Assembly: GCA_947477745.1 (NCBI GenBank)
Contig: CANJUF010000013.1
Coordinates: forward strand, 1 to 64,000
Source of the DNA: Sphingomonadaceae bacterium
GTDB lineage: Bacteria > Pseudomonadota > Alphaproteobacteria > Sphingomonadales > Sphingomonadaceae
Direction: 5' to 3'
DNA length: 64,000 bases
Part shown: one piece after another, positions 1 through 8,097 of the stretch
Position numbering within the stretch: position 1 is the first letter of the stretch
Layout: each line of letters begins with the position of its first letter
The notes under the pieces: generated by a model
The model's input: only the letters and a program-made list of their open reading frames with translations
What the model was told of the DNA's origin: nothing
Database searches by the model: none
Made by a program: the position numbers and the translations under genes

Positions 1-384
1 AGCGCTACCGCCGCGCTCGACGATCCGGTCGCCTACGGGCACCTGACCAACGATTTCTCGATGATCCTCACCCGCCACTGCGGCAGCCTGACGCTCGACA
101 TGCTGGCAACCCTGATTCAGGATATCGTCGAGGCGCAGCATGTCGACGTGACCGTGCGGACTTATTCCAAAACCGGCGGCAGCCGGATGCGCGAGCTCAA
201 TATTCGCAGCCGCGAGAAGCTGCTCGGCCTGGTCGAGGCGGGCGACGGCGCCGGGGCGGAACACTTCTGGCGCGAGCATCTGGAACAAAGCGGCAAGGTG
301 GTGTTCAGCGCCTACCAGGCGGGAATGCCGATCGACATGGTGCCCATGCCCGAACCTGACAACGCGAAGAAGGTGGCGGGTTAG
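1..384 (+). CDS. GntR-family regulator, C-terminal part (FCD-like domain), truncated by window edge
   Basis: The frame is already open at base 1 and runs 127 codons to a TAG at 382-384, so the DNA-binding N-terminus lies outside the window. The visible part is helical. Its end (SREKLLGLVEAGDGAGAEHF, then a REHLEQS helix) matches the last helices of FCD ligand-binding domains, with the usual 'gD...A...' pattern. The histidines that bind metal in typical FCD domains are only partly present (one His, in REHLEQS), so ligand binding may be metal-free. It points toward the catabolic genes that follow 39 bases downstream and may regulate them. The family is moderately certain; the inducer is unknown. 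Confidence 0.6.
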   Translation, partial: SATAALDDPVAYGHLTNDFSMILTRHCGSLTLDMLATLIQDIVEAQHVDVTVRTYSKTGGSRMRELNIRSREKLLGLVEAGDGAGAEHFWREHLEQSGKVVFSAYQAGMPIDMVPMPEPDNAKKVAG

Positions 385-422
385 CCCGGTTTAAGAACCC
401 ATCTCAGGAGAATGCCCCGGCC

Positions 423-1274
423 ATGCGCACCGTCCATTCCGGCATTGTCGATACGCTGATCGGCTTTCGTTCGCAGCGGGTAACGCCGGCAATCGCGGCG
501 CTGCGCGATTCGGACAAGGCCGAACATCATCCCCACGGCTACATGTTCAAGGAAGTGCCAGCCGAACTTGAGGAGGGCGCCGAGTTCGACGCGATCGGCG
601 AGACCCTGGGCCTTATGGACCAGTTCGGCATCGAGGTCGGGCTCGTCAGCCACACCATGGAGCAGACGCCGCAAGCGCTGCGCGAGCATCCCGACCGCTT
701 CATCGGCTGCCTCGCGGTCGACGGCAATCGCGGCATGGACCAGATCCGCCAAATCACGGCGATGCACGGCGAAGGCGCGATCCGCGCGGTCTCGACCTTC
801 CCGGCAGGCGTCCACCCGCCGATCCCGATCAACGACAAGCTGTGGTATCCGGTCTACTCGAAATGCGTCGAGCTGGACATTCCGGTGTTTGTCGCGGTCG
901 GCGTGCCCGGTCCGCGCGTGAAGATGATGCCGCAGTGGCCGGGCTACCTCGACGAGGTGTGCTACGACTTCCCCGAACTCAAGATCGTCATGCGCCACGG
1001 CGCCGAGCCATGGGCGGACCTTGCCGTCAAGCTGATGCTGAAGTGGCCGGGGCTTCATTATTCGACCTCGGGTTTCGCGCCCAAGCACCTGCCGAAAGAG
1101 ATCATCCACTTCGCCAATACGCGCGGGCGCGAGAAGATCATCTATGCAGGTTACTTTCCCTTCGGGCTGGAGCTGGAGCGCACATTTCGCGAGCTTGACG
1201 AGATCGGCTTCAAAGAGGAAGTCTGGCTGGACTTCTTCACCAACAATGCCCGCCGGGTGCTGAACCTCACCTAA
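423..1274 (+). CDS. Amidohydrolase-2-like (ACMSD fold) protein with altered metal site
   Basis: A 283-residue protein starting at ATG 423 after an AGGAG at 405-409. It aligns along its whole length with the product of 32470-33336: both share YMFK near residue 40, GVPGPR, VMRHGAEPW and IIYAGYFP. This is the PF04909 TIM-barrel family, which includes ACMSD and related decarboxylases or hydrolases. The N-terminal HxH or DxH metal motif is absent here (VDTLIGF instead). The usual terminal Asp motif (GSDxP) is replaced by AGYFP. Metal-dependent chemistry is therefore doubtful, and the protein may be a metal-free enzyme or an accessory subunit. It is followed 24 bases later by a CoA-transferase gene, probably in one operon. 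Confidence 0.7.
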   Translation: MRTVHSGIVDTLIGFRSQRVTPAIAALRDSDKAEHHPHGYMFKEVPAELEEGAEFDAIGETLGLMDQFGIEVGLVSHTMEQTPQALREHPDRFIGCLAVDGNRGMDQIRQITAMHGEGAIRAVSTFPAGVHPPIPINDKLWYPVYSKCVELDIPVFVAVGVPGPRVKMMPQWPGYLDEVCYDFPELKIVMRHGAEPWADLAVKLMLKWPGLHYSTSGFAPKHLPKEIIHFANTRGREKIIYAGYFPFGLELERTFRELDEIGFKEEVWLDFFTNNARRVLNLT

Positions 1275-1298
1275 AGCGAACGGGCCGGGAGACGATCA

Positions 1299-3824
1299 TT
1301 GAAGGGTATCCTTTCGGGCCTGCGCGTCCTCGACCTTTCGCGCGGCATAGCCGGGCCGATGACCGGCATGATGCTCGCCGACCAAGGCGCTGACGTGATC
1401 CTGATCGAGCCCCCGGGGGGTGACTGGCTGGCCGATGTCGGCCGCTGCCGCCTCGGCTACCGCACCTGGCACCGCGGCAAGCGCGCAATCCAGCTCAACC
1501 TCAAGCAGGCGCAGGACCGCGAGGTGTTCCTGGCGCTGGCAAGCCACGCCGACGTCCTGATCGAAAGCTATCCGCTTGGCGCGACCGAACGGCTCGGCGC
1601 GGACTACGAGGCGCTGAGCAAGGCCAATCCGCGCCTGATTCATGTTTCGATCGACGGCTACCGCGACACCTCGCACCGCGACCGTCCCGCTTATGATCTG
1701 CTGGTTTCCGCGCGCATGGGCCTGCAGTGGGAGCACCGCTCATGGCCCGAAACTTCGCTTTACCGGATGGCGAAGGCGCCCGATCCCTACCCCGATTTCG
1801 AAGTCGATCCAGCCCTCCAGCAAGGCGCTCCGCGTGAGGGGCCGCTGGTCGTGGGCGTGCCAACCGCCTCGCTCGGCACGTTCTACGGCGCAAGCGTTGC
1901 GATTTGCGCCGCGCTCGTCGCGCGCGAGACCAGCGGGCGCGGCCAGCATATCCAGACCAGCATGATGCAGGGCAGCGCTTATTCCTCGGCCACGGTCTGG
2001 CAGCGCGCCGAGAAATACGACGCTCCCGGTTTCGCCACCTGGATTTACGGCAGCAAGGCCCCCAAGGGCCATTTCCTCTGCGCGGACGGGCGCTGGATTC
2101 ACCAATGGGTGCCCAATCCGCGCTTCATGCTCGGCGCATCGGCGGGCGACACGCTCGATTCAAGCCCGGACCTTTCGACCCGTGACGATCCCGACCGGCT
2201 GGGCACCGGCATCGAGGAGACCTTCGTCGTCGCCTGGTACAACGAGCAGATTGCCCCCTCGGTGGCCAAGTTTCCCAGCGACGAATGGGTCAAGGCCGGG
2301 GCGATTGCCGACATTCCCCTGCAGATCGTGCGCTCGCCCGAGGAATCGCTGACCGACCCGCAATTCCTCGATTACGGCGCGGTGCGCGAGATCGACGATC
2401 CGGTGCTCGGCAAGATCCGGCAGGCGGGCCGCTTCATCGAATATGGCGCAACCCCCAGCGAGCCGAGCGGCGCCGCGCCGCTGCCCAATCAGGACGAGGC
2501 CGAGATTCGCGCCGAAGCCGAACTGCTGAAGTTCACCTCGCCCGATCCGGTGCCCGCGAGCGCGGCCGCGCCTGCAGCCAGGCCGCCGCTCGACGGTATT
2601 CGCGTGCTCGATTTCGGGCTGGCGCTCGCCGGTCCCTACGGCACGCAAACGCTTGGCGATCTTGGCGCGGACGTGATCAAGGTCGGCGCGTTCCACGACG
2701 CCTACTGGCACGCGAACCACATCGCCATGTGTTGCAACCGTTCCAAGCGCAGCCTGTGCATCGATCTCAAGCATCCCGGCGGGAAGGAGGTGCTGCACCG
2801 GCTGGTGGCAAGCGCCGACATCGTCCAGCACAACATGCGCTACGACGCGGCGATACGCCTCGGGATCGACTACGAGAGCCTGCAGGCGGTGCGCAGCGAT
2901 CTCATCTATTGCCACACGCTCGGCTTCCTGCCTGGCCCGCTCGAAGGCCTGCCCGGCAACGAGCAGACGGGCGCCTGCCAGGCGGGCGTTGAATGGGAGG
3001 ACGGCGGCATGGCGCGCGGCGGCAAGCCGATCTGGACGATGACGCAGTTCGGCGACACCGGCAACGGCCTGCTCTCGGCGATCGGCATGATGAACGCGCT
3101 GCGCCACCGGATGCGCACCGGCGAAGGACAGTTCCTGCGCACCTCGATCGTCAACGCGCAACTGCTCAACGCATCGCATATCGTCGCCAGGCCTGATGGA
3201 ACGGCGCTCGATCGCTGGCAGCTTGACGGAATGCAGACGCATTTCACCGCGCTCTACGGCATCTATCCCTGCGCCGAGGGCTGGCTGGCCCTGGCGGTGC
3301 TCAGGGACGATCAGTGGCGGCGGCTAATCGGGGTGCTGCCCGACCTGGCGGAGGAGCGCTTTGCCGATGCCGACAGGCGCGCGGCCAATGACCCCGCGCT
3401 GCGCGCCTCGCTGGAAACGGTGCTTGCCGCCCGCCCTGCCGCCGAATGGTTCGCCATGTTCGACGGCGCTGGCGTGCCGTGCGAGATCAGCGACCCCACG
3501 TTCGGTCAGCGGTTCCACGACGATCCCGAGATGGAGGCAATTGGCCTTACCGAGCGCTTCGATCACCCGCTGGTCGGCCGGTTCGATCACGTCGGCCTGT
3601 CTTACGAGTTCTCGCAAACTCCCGCCCATATCCCGTGCGGCCCGCTGGTGCTGGGCGACAGTAGCGAGGCGATCCTGGACGAACTGGGCTTTGCGCGCGC
3701 GGAGATCGACGCGTTGGCGGCAGACAAGGTGGTCGGCCTGTGGTCTCCGGGCGAGCCGATGATCGAGGGACGGCGGATCCTTGGCCTGCCCAAGTCGGCG
3801 CGGGCGGAGCAGAACGCGGACTGA
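1299..3824 (+). CDS. Double-domain CaiB/BaiF (type III) CoA-transferase
   Basis: An 841-residue protein with two full CoA-transferase family III domains, roughly residues 3-400 and 430-825, where most relatives have one domain of about 400. Both begin with the typical 'GxRVLDxxxxxAGP' strand-turn (GLRVLDLSRGIAGP and GIRVLDFGLALAGP). Family III enzymes form an aspartyl-CoA anhydride. Domain 1 keeps an Asp at about residue 133 (PAYDLL), but the aligned position in domain 2 is Glu (about 555, GNEQTG). One active and one altered half is therefore plausible. The start is TTG 1299, preceded by GGGAGA at 1287-1292. The likely role is moving CoA onto a carboxylate substrate, or an isomerisation/racemisation of an acyl-CoA. 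Confidence 0.85.
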   Translation: MKGILSGLRVLDLSRGIAGPMTGMMLADQGADVILIEPPGGDWLADVGRCRLGYRTWHRGKRAIQLNLKQAQDREVFLALASHADVLIESYPLGATERLGADYEALSKANPRLIHVSIDGYRDTSHRDRPAYDLLVSARMGLQWEHRSWPETSLYRMAKAPDPYPDFEVDPALQQGAPREGPLVVGVPTASLGTFYGASVAICAALVARETSGRGQHIQTSMMQGSAYSSATVWQRAEKYDAPGFATWIYGSKAPKGHFLCADGRWIHQWVPNPRFMLGASAGDTLDSSPDLSTRDDPDRLGTGIEETFVVAWYNEQIAPSVAKFPSDEWVKAGAIADIPLQIVRSPEESLTDPQFLDYGAVREIDDPVLGKIRQAGRFIEYGATPSEPSGAAPLPNQDEAEIRAEAELLKFTSPDPVPASAAAPAARPPLDGIRVLDFGLALAGPYGTQTLGDLGADVIKVGAFHDAYWHANHIAMCCNRSKRSLCIDLKHPGGKEVLHRLVASADIVQHNMRYDAAIRLGIDYESLQAVRSDLIYCHTLGFLPGPLEGLPGNEQTGACQAGVEWEDGGMARGGKPIWTMTQFGDTGNGLLSAIGMMNALRHRMRTGEGQFLRTSIVNAQLLNASHIVARPDGTALDRWQLDGMQTHFTALYGIYPCAEGWLALAVLRDDQWRRLIGVLPDLAEERFADADRRAANDPALRASLETVLAARPAAEWFAMFDGAGVPCEISDPTFGQRFHDDPEMEAIGLTERFDHPLVGRFDHVGLSYEFSQTPAHIPCGPLVLGDSSEAILDELGFARAEIDALAADKVVGLWSPGEPMIEGRRILGLPKSARAEQNAD

Positions 3825-3831
3825 ACGCCCC

Positions 3832-5001
3832 TCACTCCCGCGCCAGCACCATCCCGCATTGCCGCCCGGCGCATAGCGCGATCTTCGCGTCTTCGATCTG
3901 ATTGGCCGAGGTGCCGCGCATCTGCCGCACGCATTCGGCCGCATTGTTGAGGCCGTGCAGGTACGCCTCGCCGATCAGCCCGCCGTTAGTGTTGACCGGG
4001 GTCGAGCCGCCCGGCCCCAGCTCGCCGGCGCGGATCGCGTCGCGCACCTCGCCTCGCTTGCACAGCCCGTAGCCTTCGTACGAAATCGGAATGCTCGGCG
4101 AGAAATTGTCGTAGATCGTCGAGACGTCGATCTCGGCAGGCGACAACCCGGTCTGCTCCCAAAGCGCCTTTGCCACCACCTCGGTATCCTCGGCATAGGT
4201 CAGGTTCGGCTTGTAGTAATTGTACATCATCGATTCGCCGAGCGGCCATGCCTGCTGCGCGCCGAGCACACGCACCACCGGGCGGCCAGAGTTTTGCCCT
4301 TGGGCGCGCGCCTGATCCAGCCGCGAAACGACGAAGGCGACGCCGCCATCGGTCTCCTGGCAGAAATCGTAAAGCCGCAGCACCGGCTTGACGATCCAGC
4401 GCGAACGCTGGTGATCCTCGAGCGTGATCGGCCGCCCGTAGAACCAGGCATCGGGATTGTTCGCGGCCCAGGCGCGCATCTGCACGACGAGCAGCCCCAG
4501 GTCTTCGCTGGTCATGCCGCGCGCATCGAGGAACGGCTTGTGCCACATCGCATAGACCTGCCCCGGCGTGACGAGGCCGAGGCTGCGGTGATAATCGCGC
4601 GGCATCGCCTTGGGATTAAAGTTGGGCTGGCCGAAGCGCGCCTCCGAGCGTTCGTTGAAGGCGCGGAAAATCAGCACGTTGCTGGCTTGCCCGCTCTCGA
4701 TCGCGGCGGCGGCAAGCTGGAAGGTGGCATAGGCCCCCTCGCCGCCGAACGGCGCCTTGGCGGTCCAGCGCACCAAGGGCAGACCGATCGCGGACTGGAG
4801 ATCGTGGTCCGAATTGGTGTCCATGGTGAAGCTGATCAGCCCGTCGATGTCGCCGCGTTCCAGCCCGGCGTCCTCGATCGCCTTCATGCTGGCTTCGGCG
4901 CACAGCGACATCACGGTGCGGCCCGATTCCTTGGTATAGGCGGTCTGGCCGATGCCAGTGATCGCGGTCTGGCCTTCCGCGATTTTTGTGAGCGCGCTCA
5001 T
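3832..5001 (-). CDS. Thiolase-superfamily protein, SCP2-thiolase/Ltp2-like (retro-aldolase candidate)
   Basis: A 389-residue thiolase-fold protein. Where classical thiolases have the nucleophilic Cys after a GG turn (about residue 89-90), this one reads GGEGAYATF, so the nucleophile is missing. The C-terminal NTNGGLIGEAYLHG loop and the CAGRQCG end are typical of the lipid-transfer-protein branch. In actinobacterial steroid degradation, Ltp2 pairs with a DUF35 domain and cleaves a beta-hydroxyacyl-CoA side chain by retro-aldol reaction. Here the DUF35 gene lies immediately upstream and overlaps by 4 bases (ATGA), which strongly suggests a complex of the same type. The substrate is not known. 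It converges with the CoA-transferase, 7 bases apart. Confidence 0.82.
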   Translation of the reverse strand: MSALTKIAEGQTAITGIGQTAYTKESGRTVMSLCAEASMKAIEDAGLERGDIDGLISFTMDTNSDHDLQSAIGLPLVRWTAKAPFGGEGAYATFQLAAAAIESGQASNVLIFRAFNERSEARFGQPNFNPKAMPRDYHRSLGLVTPGQVYAMWHKPFLDARGMTSEDLGLLVVQMRAWAANNPDAWFYGRPITLEDHQRSRWIVKPVLRLYDFCQETDGGVAFVVSRLDQARAQGQNSGRPVVRVLGAQQAWPLGESMMYNYYKPNLTYAEDTEVVAKALWEQTGLSPAEIDVSTIYDNFSPSIPISYEGYGLCKRGEVRDAIRAGELGPGGSTPVNTNGGLIGEAYLHGLNNAAECVRQMRGTSANQIEDAKIALCAGRQCGMVLARE

Positions 5002-5375
5002 TGGCCGCCTCCCGCGGTGCGGACGAGCGGCAGCTTCTGCCCGTCGTACTCGGTAATCTCGAAGCGCACCGCCGCGCCGTTCGCGGCATTTTCAGGATCG
5101 AGCAGGCTGGACACCATGCGGATGCCTTCGGGCAGTTCGACAAGGCAGACGCAGCGCGGCTCCTCGTCGCGGCGCGAGGGGTGCACCGATTCGAGGAAGG
5201 CGAGGATCGTGCCTTCGCCCGACAGCGGCTCGGCACGCCACGCATCCGATCCGCAAGCCGCGCAGCGCGGCTGCGGCGGGTGGCGAATGGTGTCGCAGGC
5301 GTCGCATGTCTGGACGAGCAGCTCGCCCCGGTCGATCCCTTCCCAGAAGAAGTCCTGATCGCGTCTTGCCTGCAT
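4998..5375 (-). CDS. Zn-ribbon/OB-fold DUF35 protein, partner of the thiolase-like protein
   Basis: A 125-residue protein with a rubredoxin-like zinc ribbon made by Cys24, Cys27, Cys38 and Cys41 (CDAC...CAAC), followed by an OB-fold of about 80 residues. The frame extends further upstream, but ATG 5375 is chosen because GGGGAGAG lies directly before it and the protein then has the normal family N-terminus (a short helix followed by FFWEGIDRGEL). DUF35 proteins usually bind acyl-CoA and act together with thiolase-like subunits. The stop overlaps the start of the thiolase-like gene, so translation is probably coupled. The gene is divergent from the VOC gene at 5504. Confidence 0.85.
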   Translation of the reverse strand: MQARRDQDFFWEGIDRGELLVQTCDACDTIRHPPQPRCAACGSDAWRAEPLSGEGTILAFLESVHPSRRDEEPRCVCLVELPEGIRMVSSLLDPENAANGAAVRFEITEYDGQKLPLVRTAGGGQ

Positions 5376-5503
5376 CGCTCTCCCCTTTTGGTTCTGGCTT
5401 TCACCGTTCCCGAGGAACCCGTTGACAGTCAAGCCCGGCAGTGAAATTGACGAGGGGCATGGCCGCGTCCGCCGAGGGAACAGGGCCGCAAGGGAGAGCC
5501 AGA

Positions 5504-6328
5504 TTGACCACCAGCATTTCGCCGGGACGCCTCAGCCACATGAACGCCGTCATCCCCGATTATCAGGAGGCGGTGAAGCACTTCGTCGAGGTCTATGACG
5601 GCAACTTCATGCTCGACCTGCCGGGGCCGAACTGGAACGCCTGCCTGATCGAGATCGGCGGGGTGATCACCGAATTCTTCGGCCCGTTCAACTTCATGCT
5701 CAATTCGCGCAACGGCGCGCACTGGCTCGGCGTCGAATACGAAGCGCCGATGAAGGAAAGCCGCGCTGCCGTCGCCGCCAACAACATTCGCATTTTCCGC
5801 GATCTCGAGGTCGCCTTCCACACCGATCCGATGGACGGTTTCGGCGTCGACTACGAACTTTACGAAGGCACCTTCTTCGGCCCCGACGCGCCCAACGTGC
5901 AGACTCACACGCGCGATCCCGACTACTGGCGCAATCAGCATCCGGCGGGCTTCACCGGCCCGGTCGGCTACACCCAGTCGGTCGCGAGCCTCGACGCAAC
6001 CGGCGCGCTGCTCGAAAACCTGTTCGGATCGAAGCGCATCTACGATGCCGACCGCCCTGCCATCGCTGCCAAGGCGCGCGGCTACCAGGTGTCGGACCAT
6101 ATCGTCGAACTGCTCCAGCCGACCGGGCCGGGCGCGCTTTACGACGAGATGATGCGCTCGGGCGAAGGCATCCGCTCCACCGTGATCGGCGTCGCCGATC
6201 TGGCCAAGGCGAAAGCCCATTTCGAAGGCAAGGGCCTGCCGGTCATTGCCGGCACAATGCCCGACAGCTTCGCGATCGCGCCCGAGGCCAATTTCGGACT
6301 CCTGTTCGAATTCGCGCTCAAGCCCTGA
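5504..6328 (+). CDS. VOC-superfamily (glyoxalase/dioxygenase fold) protein
   Basis: A 274-residue protein. The start is TTG 5504, chosen because AGGGAGAG (5491-5498) precedes it; an ATG 63 bases upstream in frame has no comparable site. Two VOC-type modules can be seen, about residues 10-125 (beginning MNAVIPDYQEAVKHFVEVY) and about 150-270 (VGYTQSVASLDATGALLENL, ending FGLLFEFALKP). VOC proteins include isomerases, lyases and extradiol dioxygenases that use a divalent metal held by His and Glu. The exact ligands cannot be assigned by eye. The tight spacing to the next crotonase gene (7 bases) suggests they act in the same pathway, perhaps on a CoA ester. Confidence 0.7.
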   Translation: MTTSISPGRLSHMNAVIPDYQEAVKHFVEVYDGNFMLDLPGPNWNACLIEIGGVITEFFGPFNFMLNSRNGAHWLGVEYEAPMKESRAAVAANNIRIFRDLEVAFHTDPMDGFGVDYELYEGTFFGPDAPNVQTHTRDPDYWRNQHPAGFTGPVGYTQSVASLDATGALLENLFGSKRIYDADRPAIAAKARGYQVSDHIVELLQPTGPGALYDEMMRSGEGIRSTVIGVADLAKAKAHFEGKGLPVIAGTMPDSFAIAPEANFGLLFEFALKP

Positions 6329-6335
6329 TCAGGCG

Positions 6336-7112
6336 ATGCACGAGGATATCCTGCGCGAGGAGAGCGACGGCGTCATCGTCATAACTCTCGCGCGTCCATT
6401 GAAGCGCAACGCCATGACGATTGCGATGCGCGAAGTGCTGTTCGGCGCGGTGGACGACCTGCGCGACCGCGATGACCTGCGCGTCCTCTTGATCCGCGCC
6501 GAAGGGCCGGTGTTCACTGCCGGGCTCGACATCAAGGAGCATCACGAACTCTTCCCGGCGACGCGCGGTATGCAGGAGTTTCGCCGCGATTACCGGCGCA
6601 ACATTCACCGCTTCCTCGACGAGATGGAAGTGATCGAAAAACCCGTGGTCATGGCGATCGACGGCATGTGCCTGGGTCTGGGTCTCGAGATGGCCGGCGC
6701 GGTCGATTTCCGCCTCGCCTCGACCCGCGCCAGCTTCGGCTTGCCCGAAGTCGACATGGGGATCATCGCCGGCAGCGGCGGCACCAGCCGGATCGTGCGC
6801 CTGTGCGGCGTCGGCTGGGCCAAGTGGCTGGGCATGGCGGGCGAGCGGATCGACGCAGAGACCGCGCTCAAGGCCGGGCTTGTTCAGGCTGTCTGGGACA
6901 CCGAGCGCTTCGACGAACAGGTGATGGATTTCTGCTTTCGCCTCGCCGCCAAACCGGCCGATGCGGTCGGCGTCGCCAAGCTCGCCATCGACCTGTGCGC
7001 CGATCTCGACCGTGCGGGCGGCCGCACCGTCGAGCGGATCGCCAACACCCCACTGATTCTCGATTCGAACAAACGGCTGCCCGGTCTGGGCGGCCAGGGA
7101 GACAAGACTTGA
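6336..7112 (+). CDS. Enoyl-CoA hydratase (crotonase family), both catalytic Glu present
   Basis: A 258-residue crotonase. The start is ATG 6336, because the longer frame upstream overlaps the VOC gene and has no crotonase homology. The CoA-binding and oxyanion segments are clear (FTAGLDIKEH, then DGMCLGLGLEMA). Both residues used by true enoyl-CoA hydratases are conserved: Glu in GLGLEMA and Glu in GLPEVDMG. It is the only one of the five crotonases in the window with both. Hydration of a 2-enoyl-CoA in a beta-oxidation-like route is the best call. The stop overlaps the TTG start of the next crotonase, so the two are translationally coupled. Confidence 0.85.
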   Translation: MHEDILREESDGVIVITLARPLKRNAMTIAMREVLFGAVDDLRDRDDLRVLLIRAEGPVFTAGLDIKEHHELFPATRGMQEFRRDYRRNIHRFLDEMEVIEKPVVMAIDGMCLGLGLEMAGAVDFRLASTRASFGLPEVDMGIIAGSGGTSRIVRLCGVGWAKWLGMAGERIDAETALKAGLVQAVWDTERFDEQVMDFCFRLAAKPADAVGVAKLAIDLCADLDRAGGRTVERIANTPLILDSNKRLPGLGGQGDKT

Positions 7113-7936
7113 GCTGGAATACCCTGCTGTATGAAAAGCGCGGCCATGCCGCCTGCATCACCCTCAACCGTCCCGACAAGATGAACGCCGTCTCGATCGA
7201 GATGATGAAGGAACTCGGCCAGCTTTACCGCGAGGTCGAGGAAGACGACGACGTCTGGACGCTCATCATAACCGGCGCGGGCCGCAAGGCGCTGTGCACC
7301 GGCGCCGACCTTGCCGTGTTCGATCTGACCAAGAAGAACGGCCACACCACCGGCATCGATATGTGGGGCGAGCCGATGCTCGCCAATCGCCGCCAGTGGG
7401 AAGTGCCGCAGGAAGCCACCCCGCCCTACATGGAGATGACCAAGCCGATCATCTGCGCGGTGAACGGCGTCGCGTGCGGCGCGGGGCTCGATCTGGTCTC
7501 GACCGCCGACATCACCATTGCCGCCGATCATGCGACCTTCTTCGATCCGCACGTTTCGATCGGCGTCGTCTCGGGCCGCGAAATGGTGCGGATGGCGCGC
7601 GTGCTGCCGCTGGCTGTCGCGATGCGCATGGCGGTGATGGGCAAGCACGAGCAGCTCACCGCCCAGCGCGGCTACGAACTTGGCTTCATAACCGAAGTGG
7701 TGCCCTCGGACGCGCTAATGGACCGCGCCTGGGAGCTGGCAGAGATCGTCAACCGCAACGCCCCGCTCGCGGTGCGGGGCACCCGCATGGCGATCCGCAA
7801 GGGGCTGTCGCTGCCGATCTACGAGGCTGAACTGCTCGCCGAAAGCTACCGCATTCGCTGTGCCCAGACCGACGATGGCGCCGAAGGCCCCGTCGCTTTC
7901 ATGGAAAAGCGCGAACCGGTGTGGAAGGGGCGGTAG
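7109..7936 (+). CDS. Crotonase-family protein with replaced catalytic glutamates
   Basis: A 275-residue protein starting at TTG 7109 within the end of the preceding gene, with CAGGGAGA at 7095-7102. The crotonase fold is clear (ITLNRPDKMNAVS, ALCTGADLAVF, NGVACGAGLDLVSTAD). The two hydratase glutamates are changed: Asp stands in GAGLDLV, and the second site reads FDPHVSIG with His instead of Glu. Relatives with such changes are isomerases, hydrolases, decarboxylases or dehalogenases acting on CoA esters, so plain hydratase activity should not be assumed. It probably works on the same metabolite as the coupled upstream hydratase. Confidence 0.8.
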   Translation: MSWNTLLYEKRGHAACITLNRPDKMNAVSIEMMKELGQLYREVEEDDDVWTLIITGAGRKALCTGADLAVFDLTKKNGHTTGIDMWGEPMLANRRQWEVPQEATPPYMEMTKPIICAVNGVACGAGLDLVSTADITIAADHATFFDPHVSIGVVSGREMVRMARVLPLAVAMRMAVMGKHEQLTAQRGYELGFITEVVPSDALMDRAWELAEIVNRNAPLAVRGTRMAIRKGLSLPIYEAELLAESYRIRCAQTDDGAEGPVAFMEKREPVWKGR

Positions 7937-7962
7937 GTGAACGACAATAGAGCGTCTCGCAT

Positions 7963-8046
7963 CGTCATTGCGAGGGGCAAAGCCCCGAAGCAATCGAGTG
8001 CCATTTTGCACCTGCCATGGATTGCTTCGCTACGCTCGCAATGACG
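7963..8046. repeat. REP-like palindromic intergenic element (copy 1)
   Basis: Terminal inverted repeats cgtcattgcgag (7963-7974) and ctcgcaatgacg (8035-8046) enclose inner matches around 'gaagcaatc' and 'ggattgcttcgc'. Similar elements occur at 9295, 11705 and 32379 in this window. The element is noncoding, between a crotonase and a CoA-transferase gene, and can fold into a long hairpin. Confidence 0.8.
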
Positions 8047-8097
8047 AAGTTGTAAAACGTCCCTGTCGCAAGAGCTTGGCGTCATAAGGAGATTGAA

